64,000 bases of DNA from Chitinophaga nivalis (GTDB lineage: Bacteria > Bacteroidota > Bacteroidia > Chitinophagales > Chitinophagaceae): NCBI RefSeq assembly GCF_025989125.1, contig NZ_JAPDNR010000001.1, positions 3,578,301-3,642,300 on the forward strand. Direction: 5' to 3'. Positions 26,506 to 34,590 of this stretch are shown piece by piece (positions within the stretch are counted from its first letter, which is position 1; the number at the start of each line of letters is the position of its first letter). Both the position numbers and the translations under genes were made by a program. The notes beneath the pieces are model-generated. The model had not been told where the DNA came from. It was given only the letters and a program-made list of their open reading frames with translations, and did not search any database.

Positions 26506-27483
26506 ATGATGGGAACACCGAAACTTTTGATATTAGCCACCATGCCACCGCCGATCGGTGGCGTAACGATTCATATTCAGCGCTTAAAGCAATACCTGGA
26601 TCATCATGGCTATGCCTATTCCTTTGTGGATATCAGAAGAACCGGTAAAGGAGCCCTGTGGCAACAGATACGACGGCACCGGTATATTCATTTTCATATA
26701 TACAGCCCCGTAGTACGGCTGGCTGCTGTGGTGCTGGGCCGGTTACTGGGTAAAAAGATGCTCTTTACCCTGCACGGCAATCTGGGACGTCATAACTTCT
26801 GGAAAAACCAGCTGGACAAACTGGCCTTCCGGATGGCGTATATGCCGATTGTATTGAATGAGCAAAGCATGGAGCAGGGGCGCCGCCTGAATGCCCGGAC
26901 CTGCCTGGCTCCGGCTTTTATTCCGCCGCAGCAGGAAGAACACCTGTCGCCGGAATTGCAACACCGCATTCAGCAATGGAAAGCATCCTGCCGGTTAGTG
27001 TGTGCTACCAATGCATCTAACTACACGGTAGACAAGGAAGGTCGGGAAACCTATCAGATTTCTTTGTTAATAAAGATCTTTCAGCAGCTGCCGCAGGCAG
27101 GACTGATTATCTCCGACCCCTCCGGCAATTATAAAAAGTTCCTGCAGCAAACCGGGTGTACCATGACGCCCAACATCCTGCTGATCAGTGAAGCGCATAG
27201 TTTTTATGAGATCCTGAAAGGGTCGGATGTGTTGTTACGGATTACCACTACAGATGGCGATTCATTGTCTGTGAAAGAAGCGTTGTACCTGCACAAACAG
27301 GTACTGGCAACAGATGTGATCAGCCGGCCGGCGGGGGTAACACTGGTGCCGTTGCAGGAAGAGAAAATCAGGACAGCCATACAGGCGCTGCAACCCACGG
27401 GTAACAGGGTGCATGCGCATGATATCAAACATGGAGGAGAAGCGATGTTGCGTTTGTATGAAAAATTAGCCGTAGAAGCCTGA
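26506..27483 (+). CDS. GT4-like glycosyltransferase
   Basis: A 325-residue GT-B type enzyme. The N-terminus has the GT4-like loop LATMPPPIGGVTIHIQRL, then LLGKKMLFTLHGNLGRH. The C-terminal half contains LKGSDVLLRITTTDGDSLSVKEALYLHKQVLATDVISRP, which is the shortened counterpart of the usual E-x7-E donor site (S-V-K-E-A-L). It is somewhat short and divergent for GT4, and the sugar is unknown. It starts 3 bases after the DUF4091 gene. Confidence 0.8.
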   Translation: MMGTPKLLILATMPPPIGGVTIHIQRLKQYLDHHGYAYSFVDIRRTGKGALWQQIRRHRYIHFHIYSPVVRLAAVVLGRLLGKKMLFTLHGNLGRHNFWKNQLDKLAFRMAYMPIVLNEQSMEQGRRLNARTCLAPAFIPPQQEEHLSPELQHRIQQWKASCRLVCATNASNYTVDKEGRETYQISLLIKIFQQLPQAGLIISDPSGNYKKFLQQTGCTMTPNILLISEAHSFYEILKGSDVLLRITTTDGDSLSVKEALYLHKQVLATDVISRPAGVTLVPLQEEKIRTAIQALQPTGNRVHAHDIKHGGEAMLRLYEKLAVEA

Positions 27484-27635
27484 CCGTAGTCGTCAGCGCA
27501 TACCTTTTGTTTGGAAGGCCCGTTGCAGCATACAAAAGAGGAAATCGTATATAGTACCCCGTTATTATAAACGAAAGGAACGAAAGCCCATATCACCGGA
27601 AATAGTAAAAGTTAAACGATATAAACCATATCAAC

Positions 27636-28754
27636 ATGAAGATAACCATCATAGCGGGTGCCAGACCCAACTTTATGAAAATAGCCCCGATCATTGCTGC
27701 CATACAGGACAAGCAACAACAGGGATATGCCATCCGTTACCGTCTGGTACATACCGGTCAGCATTACGATAAAAATATGAGTGGCTCTTTCTTTGAACAG
27801 CTGGGTATACCGGAACCAGACGCAAATCTGGAATCTGGTGGTGGCTCACAGGCAGAGCAAACAGCCAATATCATGGTGCGTTTTGAAAAAGAACTGATAG
27901 AACACCCCTGCGACCTGCTGCTGGTAGTAGGAGATGTGACTTCCACCCTGGCTTGCTCGGTGGTAGCGAAGAAATTAAAAATCAAAGTAGCGCATGTGGA
28001 AGCGGGTATCCGCTCCGGAGATATTACCATGCCGGAAGAAATCAACCGGTTGGTAACGGATGCCATCACCGACTATTTTTTTATTACCACTACATACGCC
28101 GGAGAACACCTGGTAAGAGAAGGGAAAAGTGCCGCACAGATTCATTTTGTAGGCAACACCATGATAGACACCTTGCTGAAGCAACGCAGCCGTTTTACGC
28201 CGCCACCGATATGGCAGGAGGCAGGCCTGCAGCCGCAGCAATACCTGGTGATGACCTTACACAGGCCCGCCAATGTAGACGAAGAAGATAACCTGGCCCT
28301 GCTGATCAATGAAATCATGCAGAACAGTCACGGTCTGCCGGTCATCTTCCCCGTACATCCCCGTACCGCTAAAAACCTGGAGAAGATCGCCGTTAAACAT
28401 CCGCAGTTGTTCCTGGTAGAACCATTGGGATACCTGGAGTTCAACTACCTCGTAGAACAGGCGAAAGCTGTGATTACCGACTCCGGTGGCATCACGGAAG
28501 AAACCACGGTGATGGGCGTGCCCTGCATGACACTGCGGGATTCTACCGAAAGACCGGAAACCTGCACCGTAGGTACCAATGAGCTGCTGGGTATTGATCC
28601 CCGTGCGCTGGCGCCGGCGATGAAAAAGCTGTTTGCCGGCGAATGGAAAAAAGGAGGCATTCCGCCATTATGGGATGGTAAAACTTCTCAGCGAATCGTA
28701 GACAAACTGATCGAAATATTTGCAGTCAAGCAACAATCTGTACCGGTTTTATGA
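27636..28754 (+). CDS. wecB: UDP-N-acetylglucosamine 2-epimerase (non-hydrolysing)
   Basis: Interconverts UDP-GlcNAc and UDP-ManNAc in the cytosol. The 372 residues match the family: opening IIAGARPNFMKIAPI, VGDVTSTLACSVVAKK, VEAGIRSGD followed by MPEEINR, PVHPRTAKNL, and DSGGITEETTVMGVPC with TERPET. A 152-base gap precedes it, the largest inside this operon, so it may have its own promoter, though no clear TAnnTTTG was found. It overlaps the next start by 4 bases (ATGA). With the UDP-HexNAc dehydrogenase it could supply UDP-ManNAcA. Confidence 0.95.
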   Translation: MKITIIAGARPNFMKIAPIIAAIQDKQQQGYAIRYRLVHTGQHYDKNMSGSFFEQLGIPEPDANLESGGGSQAEQTANIMVRFEKELIEHPCDLLLVVGDVTSTLACSVVAKKLKIKVAHVEAGIRSGDITMPEEINRLVTDAITDYFFITTTYAGEHLVREGKSAAQIHFVGNTMIDTLLKQRSRFTPPPIWQEAGLQPQQYLVMTLHRPANVDEEDNLALLINEIMQNSHGLPVIFPVHPRTAKNLEKIAVKHPQLFLVEPLGYLEFNYLVEQAKAVITDSGGITEETTVMGVPCMTLRDSTERPETCTVGTNELLGIDPRALAPAMKKLFAGEWKKGGIPPLWDGKTSQRIVDKLIEIFAVKQQSVPVL

Positions 28755-30646
28755 GTAGTCTGAATACAATGATGAAAGGTATCAAAGTGGCCCGGAATAT
28801 GGGATGGCGCTATATGGCATTCCGTTCGGTACACGAACTGAATAAACGCACGGGACGCCTGAAAAAACGTTTCCCCCAGGCGCCGCCTTTTCAGCGATAC
28901 CTTTCTTTGAGAACCTGGAAAGAACAGCCTGCGCGCTTTTTCTTTCAGCGAAAAGAAGATATCACCGTGCCCCGTCACCCGTCGGACGCACTGGCTGCCC
29001 GTTTTAACCAGATCAAGGCAGGACAGCTGTCTTTCTTTAACGGCGCTACTTTTTCGGTAGGGAAAGAAAATAACTGGATGAAGAATCCGGATACCGGTTT
29101 CGAATACGAAGGAAAACGGCACTGGACAGAAATCAATGACTATTCGCGGGAGGCCGGCGATATTAAATTTGTGTGGGAAAAAGCCCGTTTCGCTTACCTG
29201 TATGATATCATCCGTTACGATTATCATTTTAAGGAAGACTGTGCAGAGATGGTATTTGCAGATATCCTGTCCTGGATCAAAGCCAATGCTGTGAACTGCG
29301 GTCCGCATTATAAATGTAGTCAGGAGATAAGTCTGCGGGTACTGAACTGGACATTTGCGCTGTATTACTACCGCGATTCCCCGGTGCTCACCGAAGACGT
29401 TTTTGATCATATCCAGTATGCTATTTACTGGCAGCTGCACCATGTGTATCACAATATCAATTTCTCGCGTATCGCTGTCCGGAATAACCACGCGATTACG
29501 GAAACACTGGCCCTGTATTTAGGGGGCCTGCTGTATCCGTCGCTGCCGGATGCCGCTACCTGGAAAGCCGCCGGAAAGCGTTGGTTTGAACAGGAAATCA
29601 ATTATCAGGTGTATGAAGATGGCACCTTTTTACAGTTTTCCATGAACTACCACCGGGTAGTTATACAACTGCTGACCTGGGCATTGCGGCTGGCTTCCCT
29701 GAACAACGAAACCTTTGTGCCTGGCGTGAAGGAAAAGGCAGCGAAGTCGCTGCGCTTCCTGCGTGTATGCATGAACGATAGTAACGGTTGGTTGCCTAAC
29801 TATGGCGCCAATGATGGGGCCTTGTTTTTCCGGCTGAGTGATCAGCATTACCGCGATTACCGCCCGCAGTTGCAGGCGCTGGCGGTGTTGCTGGACATGG
29901 AGGCAGAATTTCCGGAGACCTACGAAGATGTATACTGGTACGGTAAAAAACAAACCGCTACCCTGGCGCCCGTGCTGGAAAAAGGGAAATCATTATATGA
30001 GTTTCCCGCAGGTGGTTACTATGTTTGCCGGGAGCCGGATACCCTCACCTTCCTGCGTTGCGGCAGTCACCACGACCGGCCTTCCCAGGCAGATAACCTG
30101 CACCTGGATGTTTGGTACAAAGGAGAAAATGTGCTGATGGATGCCGGCAGCTATAAATACAATACCGATGAACAAACCCTGCGTTACTTCATGGGTACGG
30201 CCTCGCACAACACCGTGATGCTGGAAGACTACGACCAGATGGAGAAAGGTCCGCGGTTTATCTGGTACAACTGGACCATGTCCTCACGGGCAAAGCTATA
30301 CGAAACGGCAGATGAAATTATCTGGGAAGGTACGATCAGCGCCTTTCAGCATGTAGCGCCGGATATTACGCACTACCGGCAGGTAAGAAAAAAGAAAGGC
30401 GAGCCGGTATGGGTTGTCCGGGATTACCTGCAGCATAAACCTTTTGGCAGAATGATACAGCAACGCTGGCATACCTGCGTACCGGAAAAGTTCCGCTGGA
30501 AAACAGTAGACCGGGAAGGAATATTACTGCACGCACAAAAGCAACATGGTATGTATTCTTCCCTGTATGGGGTGAAGGAAGTACAGGAAGAAATCATTTT
30601 TACAACAACAGCAGATAGCATTACAACAGAGATCAGTTTAATTTAA
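28751..30646 (+). CDS. Heparinase II/III family protein
   Basis: A 631-residue protein with an N-terminal alpha-toroid-like domain (WMKNPDTGFEYEGKRHWTEI; NNHAITETLALYLGGLL, a known family motif region). A C-terminal Hepar_II_III beta-sandwich follows (HHDRPSQADNLHLDVWYKG, ASHNTVMLEDYDQME). Family members are polysaccharide lyases acting on uronic-acid-containing polymers, which suits the uronate predicted for this locus. No clear signal peptide is visible at the N-terminus (MSSLNTMMKGIKVARNMGWRY), so the compartment is uncertain. Similar proteins are frequent inside capsule clusters with unproven roles. It is coupled to wecB by an ATGA overlap. Confidence 0.85.
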   Translation: MSSLNTMMKGIKVARNMGWRYMAFRSVHELNKRTGRLKKRFPQAPPFQRYLSLRTWKEQPARFFFQRKEDITVPRHPSDALAARFNQIKAGQLSFFNGATFSVGKENNWMKNPDTGFEYEGKRHWTEINDYSREAGDIKFVWEKARFAYLYDIIRYDYHFKEDCAEMVFADILSWIKANAVNCGPHYKCSQEISLRVLNWTFALYYYRDSPVLTEDVFDHIQYAIYWQLHHVYHNINFSRIAVRNNHAITETLALYLGGLLYPSLPDAATWKAAGKRWFEQEINYQVYEDGTFLQFSMNYHRVVIQLLTWALRLASLNNETFVPGVKEKAAKSLRFLRVCMNDSNGWLPNYGANDGALFFRLSDQHYRDYRPQLQALAVLLDMEAEFPETYEDVYWYGKKQTATLAPVLEKGKSLYEFPAGGYYVCREPDTLTFLRCGSHHDRPSQADNLHLDVWYKGENVLMDAGSYKYNTDEQTLRYFMGTASHNTVMLEDYDQMEKGPRFIWYNWTMSSRAKLYETADEIIWEGTISAFQHVAPDITHYRQVRKKKGEPVWVVRDYLQHKPFGRMIQQRWHTCVPEKFRWKTVDREGILLHAQKQHGMYSSLYGVKEVQEEIIFTTTADSITTEISLI

Positions 30647-30652
30647 GCAGTC

Positions 30653-31930
30653 ATGAAGATTTTATTGATTCATCAATATTTTTTGGAAGAAGATGATCCG
30701 GGAGGTTCCAGATGGAACGAAATAACCCGGTCCTGGACCGACCAGGGCGCAGACGTTACGGTGCTGGCAGGCATGATGCATGCCAATGGCGCCGAAAAGC
30801 GGGCCGAGTATAAAGGCAAACATTTTGTGAAAAAACAACAGGGCCAGGTGAACGTATGGCGCTGTCACGTGTCCGAGTCGTATAACAAAAACTTTATGGG
30901 CCGGCTGTGGGGGTATTTTTCCTTTATGTTTTCCTCTTTATGGGCGGGCCTCACCAAAGTGAAAGGTTCATTTGATGTGGTGATTGTCACCTCGCCGCCT
31001 TTATTCGTGGGCTTTTCGGGGTACCTGTTGTCGCGTTTCAAAAGAATGCCGCTGGTATTTGAAGTACGCGACCTGTGGCCGGAATCTGCCATTGATACCG
31101 GCGTGCTGAAAAATAAACTGATTATCAAACTGGCCTACTGGTTTGAAAACTTCATTTATAAAAAAGCAGCCCTGATCAATGTACTCACACCGGCTTTCTA
31201 TAACACCCTGAAAGAAAAGAAAAAGGTGCCGGAAGAAAAACTCATCTTCATTCCGAATGCGGCTGATTTTTCTTTATCGGATCACCTGCTGCAGTCTTTC
31301 AATAGAGAAGCTTTCCGCCGGGAACATGACCTGGAAGGACGTTTTGTCATTACGTATGTAGGTGCACACGGCGTAGCCAATCACCTGGAGCAGGTTATCG
31401 ACGCCGGCAAAGCGCTGGAAGATACGAGGGTGCTGTTTCTGCTGATAGGTCAGGGAATGGAAAAGCCCCGGTTGCAACAGCTGGTGGCTTCCCGTAATAT
31501 CCGGAATGTGCGTTTCCTGGATGCGGTGCCGAAACAGGATGTTTTTAAATATATTTTAGCTTCCGACATGGGGGCTTCTGTATTAAAGCGCGTCGATACA
31601 TTTAAAACGGTTTACTCCAATAAAACCTTCGACTATATGGCTTGCAAAACGCCTATATTGATGGCGATAGATGGGGTGTCCCGTGAGCTGGTAGAAACTG
31701 CCGAAGCCGGCTGTTATGTGGAACCCGAGAATATAGCGGAATACAACCGGATTATCCGTGAATACCTGCAGGACGAAACCCGCCTGCAACGGGAAGGCGA
31801 AAATGGTTTCCGGTATGCCAAAGCCAATTTCGACCGGCAGGTACTGGCAGTACGGTACCTGAATTTTATCAGACAAAAGATTACCAAAGAAATCCCGATT
31901 AACAATGCAGTGGTACAGGAACATATTTAA
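30653..31930 (+). CDS. Glycosyltransferase family 4 (WbuB-like)
   Basis: A 425-residue GT-B enzyme. It resembles WbuB-type transferases (often L-FucNAc or related deoxy-amino sugar transferases): VFEVRDLWPESAIDTGVLKN, then LINVLTPAFYNTL, FIPNAADF and the C-terminal SNKTFDYMACKTPILMAIDG. WbuB enzymes usually transfer the second sugar onto the lipid-linked first sugar. Its gene lies directly before the PglC-like initiating transferase and overlaps it by 26 bases. The start at 30653 is six bases after the previous stop. Confidence 0.88.
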   Translation: MKILLIHQYFLEEDDPGGSRWNEITRSWTDQGADVTVLAGMMHANGAEKRAEYKGKHFVKKQQGQVNVWRCHVSESYNKNFMGRLWGYFSFMFSSLWAGLTKVKGSFDVVIVTSPPLFVGFSGYLLSRFKRMPLVFEVRDLWPESAIDTGVLKNKLIIKLAYWFENFIYKKAALINVLTPAFYNTLKEKKKVPEEKLIFIPNAADFSLSDHLLQSFNREAFRREHDLEGRFVITYVGAHGVANHLEQVIDAGKALEDTRVLFLLIGQGMEKPRLQQLVASRNIRNVRFLDAVPKQDVFKYILASDMGASVLKRVDTFKTVYSNKTFDYMACKTPILMAIDGVSRELVETAEAGCYVEPENIAEYNRIIREYLQDETRLQREGENGFRYAKANFDRQVLAVRYLNFIRQKITKEIPINNAVVQEHI

Positions 31931-32513
31931 ACCCGTAATAGATGCCGGCGTAGCCCTGGTAGCATTATTGCTGTTTTCACCGGTAATGGTGCTGCTGACG
32001 TTGTTGCTGCTGATTGCCAACAATGGAAAGGCGTTTTTTCTGCAACCACGTCCGGGTAAAGATGACCGCGTTTTCCGGGTCATTAAATTTAAAACCATGA
32101 ACGACCGGCGCGACAGCAACGGGGAGTTTTTGCCAGACGATGTCCGGTTAACCCCGGTGGGAAAATTTATCCGGAAAACATCCCTGGATGAATTACCCCA
32201 GCTGATCAATGTGCTGAAAGGAGATATGAGCCTGATTGGTCCCCGCCCGTTACTGGTAGATTACCTGCCATTGTACGATGCCATACAGCAACGGCGGCAT
32301 GAAGTTAGGCCAGGCATCACTGGCTGGGCGCAGGTGAATGGCCGCAATGCCATCAGCTGGAAACAGAAATTTGAACTGGATGTATGGTATGTAGATCATA
32401 TCAGCCTGGGACTGGACCTGAAAATTATAGGGATGACCCTGCAGAAAGTGATCCGTTCGGAAGGTATCAGTTCAGCTACCACAGCTACCATGGAACGTTT
32501 CTTAGGTAATTAA
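31905..32513 (+). CDS. Initiating sugar-phosphate transferase (PglC-like)
   Basis: A small monotopic phosphoglycosyl transferase of 202 residues (PF02397) that loads the first sugar phosphate onto undecaprenyl phosphate at the inner membrane. One N-terminal re-entrant hydrophobic helix (GVALVALLLFSPVMVLLTLLLL) is followed by the core: QPRPGKDDRVFRVIKFKTM, the catalytic Asp-Glu in TSLDELPQL, LIGPRPLLVDYL, and RPGITGWAQVNGRN. The short form without extra helices is the PglC type, in contrast to the large WbaP/WcaJ enzymes. Adjacency to PglD- and PglE-like genes supports di-N-acetylbacillosamine-type phosphate as the substrate. It overlaps the previous gene by 26 bases. Confidence 0.9.
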   Translation: MQWYRNIFKPVIDAGVALVALLLFSPVMVLLTLLLLIANNGKAFFLQPRPGKDDRVFRVIKFKTMNDRRDSNGEFLPDDVRLTPVGKFIRKTSLDELPQLINVLKGDMSLIGPRPLLVDYLPLYDAIQQRRHEVRPGITGWAQVNGRNAISWKQKFELDVWYVDHISLGLDLKIIGMTLQKVIRSEGISSATTATMERFLGN

Positions 32514-32520
32514 AAAAGAT

Positions 32521-33120
32521 ATGATGTATTTGTACGGCGCAAGCGGACATGCAAAAGTTATTATCGAAATCCTGGTATCACAGGGGATCACCGTCAAGGG
32601 ATTGTTTGATGATGATACCAGCAAACAACGCCTGTGGCAATATCCGGTTACCGTATTGCCCGCTGATTTTAACAGCGGGACCGACGAAGTGATTATTGCC
32701 ATTGGCAGCAATGCGATCCGCAAAAAGCTGGCAGAAAAAGCAGCGGCCCGTTTCGGGCTGGCGGTGCATACCCGGGCTACCGTATCGCCCACCGCAACAC
32801 TGGATGGCGGTACCGTGGTGATGGCCGGCGCCACCATCAATGCAGACGCGGTGATAGGCCGGCATTGTATTATCAATACCAATGCTTCGGTGGATCACGA
32901 CTGTGTATTGGGAGATTATGTACACATTTCTCCGCATGCAACGCTTTGCGGCGACGTAAAAATAGGAGAGGGAACACAAATCGGCGCCGGCGCCGTTGTG
33001 ATACCTGGTATTACCATTGGTCGCTGGGCTGTTATTGGCGCCGGCGCTGTGGTGATACGGGATATACCCGATCAGGTTACCGTGGTGGGAAATCCTGCCC
33101 GCATCTTAAAAAATATTTAA
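32521..33120 (+). CDS. UDP-amino-sugar N-acetyltransferase (PglD/NeuD-like)
   Basis: A 199-residue protein with an N-terminal nucleotide-binding fold (YLYGASGHAKVIIEIL) and a C-terminal left-handed beta-helix of hexapeptide repeats (TLCGDVKIGEGTQIGAGAVV). The histidine in SVDHDCVLGDYVHI (H126 from the first Met, H125 from the second) lies where PglD has its catalytic His. Predicted reaction: acetylation of the 4-amino group of UDP-4-amino-4,6-dideoxy-GlcNAc by acetyl-CoA. Two ATGs are adjacent (32521 and 32524), and either may be used. It sits seven bases after the PglC-like gene and twelve before the aminotransferase. Confidence 0.9.
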   Translation: MMYLYGASGHAKVIIEILVSQGITVKGLFDDDTSKQRLWQYPVTVLPADFNSGTDEVIIAIGSNAIRKKLAEKAAARFGLAVHTRATVSPTATLDGGTVVMAGATINADAVIGRHCIINTNASVDHDCVLGDYVHISPHATLCGDVKIGEGTQIGAGAVVIPGITIGRWAVIGAGAVVIRDIPDQVTVVGNPARILKNI

Positions 33121-33131
33121 ATTATACTGTA

Positions 33132-34262
33132 ATGAGTACTAAGATATGGTTATCATCTCCTCACATGGGACAGGGAGAATTAGGATTTGTAAAAGATGTT
33201 TTTGATTCTAACTGGATTGCACCTTTAGGGCCGCATGTAGATGGATTTGAGCAGGACCTGTCTGATTTTACCGGTAGCAAACATGTGGCGGTATTGTCGT
33301 CCGGTACGGCGGCATTACACCTGGCACTGATTCTGGCAGGCGTAGATAAAGGAGATGAGGTAATTTGTCAGAGTATGACCTTTTCCGCCTCCGCCAATCC
33401 GATTGCCTACCTGGGCGGGGTGCCGGTGTTTGTAGACAGCGAAGCAGATACCTGGAACATGGATCCTGCGCTGCTGGAAAAAGCCATTAAAGACCGGCTG
33501 GCAGCCGGAAAAAAGCCTAAGGCTATTATTCCGGTTCATTTGTATGGTATGCCGGCTAAAATGAAGGAAATACTGGCGATTGCACAGGAATACGATATTC
33601 CTGTGATTGAAGATGCGGCAGAAGCCCTGGGATCAACGTATGACGGAAAAGCTTGTGGCACTTTCGGAAAGTATGGCATCCTGAGTTTTAACGGTAATAA
33701 AATCATTACCACCAGCGGGGGCGGCGCATTAATCAGCGATGACGAAGCGGCGGTACAGAAAACCCGTTTCCTGGCCACCCAGGCCCGCGACCCGGCGCCG
33801 CACTACCAGCATAGCCACATCGGATATAATTACCGGATGAGCAATGTATGTGCTGCTATCGGCCGTGGGCAGATGCAGGTATTGAACGATCGCGTAGCCC
33901 AGCGGAGAGCTAATTTCAACTTCTATGTGGAAGAACTGGCGGGATTACCCGGACTGACTTTTGTAAAAGAGTTACCAGGTAGTTTCAGCAACCGGTGGCT
34001 GACCACTGTATTGATCGACCCGGAAAAAAGTGGCGGCGTCACCAGAGAATCGGTACGTCTCACTTTGGAAAAAGATAATATCGAATCAAGACCGTTGTGG
34101 AAACCCATGCATCAGCAGCCAGTATTTGAACAGGCCCCTGCCTATCTGAACGGGGTGTCTGAAAAACTGTTTGCAGATGGTCTTTGTTTACCCAGCGGTT
34201 CCAACCTGCAGCAGGAGCAGCTGATATTGATTGCGGAGAAAATAAAAGCCTGCTGGAAATAA
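33132..34262 (+). CDS. DegT/DnrJ/EryC1/StrS aminotransferase (PglE-like)
   Basis: A PLP-dependent sugar aminotransferase predicted to convert the UDP-4-keto-6-deoxy sugar to the 4-amino sugar. The frame extends upstream through the acetyltransferase gene, but ATG 33132 is correct. It gives MSTKIWLSSPHMGQGELGFV and 376 residues, the family length. Motifs are SSGTAALHLAL, SMTFSASANPIAYLGGVPVFVD, VIEDAAEALGSTY and the Schiff-base lysine K190 in SFNGNKIITTSGGGALIS. Together with the dehydratase, PglD- and PglC-like genes it completes a bacillosamine-type pathway. The hairpin at 34267 may mark the end of the operon. Confidence 0.92.
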   Translation: MSTKIWLSSPHMGQGELGFVKDVFDSNWIAPLGPHVDGFEQDLSDFTGSKHVAVLSSGTAALHLALILAGVDKGDEVICQSMTFSASANPIAYLGGVPVFVDSEADTWNMDPALLEKAIKDRLAAGKKPKAIIPVHLYGMPAKMKEILAIAQEYDIPVIEDAAEALGSTYDGKACGTFGKYGILSFNGNKIITTSGGGALISDDEAAVQKTRFLATQARDPAPHYQHSHIGYNYRMSNVCAAIGRGQMQVLNDRVAQRRANFNFYVEELAGLPGLTFVKELPGSFSNRWLTTVLIDPEKSGGVTRESVRLTLEKDNIESRPLWKPMHQQPVFEQAPAYLNGVSEKLFADGLCLPSGSNLQQEQLILIAEKIKACWK

Positions 34263-34266
34263 AATA

Positions 34267-34306
34267 ACCGGCCGTCACGTTGTTGTAAAACAATAGGACG
34301 GTCGGT
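34267..34306 (+). terminator. Stem-loop ending the polysaccharide operon
   Basis: Arms 34267-34276 and 34297-34306 pair 10 of 10, including one G-U. An inner ttgtt/aacaa helix makes a long hairpin four bases after the aminotransferase stop. A clear T-run is missing, so termination efficiency is uncertain. Confidence 0.5.
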
Positions 34307-34590
34307 GTCTTACCATTCCTGTGATACCTGTGAAGAATCATATTCCCTTACCTGCCGGATGTGAAGCAGTATAGTCGTGAGATGAATGTTATGAGCTTAA
34401 TTGTAGGTGACTTAAATATATAAGTAGAATTTTTTTTAGACGGATGACTATCTTTTGCCCTAAGTCAATAGGACAGGTATGTCCTGTATATGTCTGTTAT
34501 TGATAGACAGGCCGGGATAGCCATGCGTTTATACGTCGGATTTGTAGCGATGTTATTATCTGTGAAACCTTTTGCTTAACCGGCAAATAC
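34307..34590. other. Intergenic region upstream of the T9SS-secreted protein
   Basis: This AT-rich gap has no coding frame. It contains a short palindrome aggaca-N4-tgtcct (34470-34485) followed by tgtct/agaca, which could be an operator, and a tatcttttg motif close to the -7 pattern but one T too long. Nothing here is firmly assignable. Confidence 0.3.

Noticed and set aside
32865..33131. Upstream extension of the PglE-like frame
   Set aside because: It is the out-of-phase reading of the PglD-like gene (Arg/Cys/Trp-rich translation); the family N-terminus begins at 33132.
34441..34510. Tandem small palindromes (aggaca/tgtcct, tgtct/agaca) before the T9SS gene
   Set aside because: Arms of 5-6 bases are expected by chance; listed only as part of the intergenic description.
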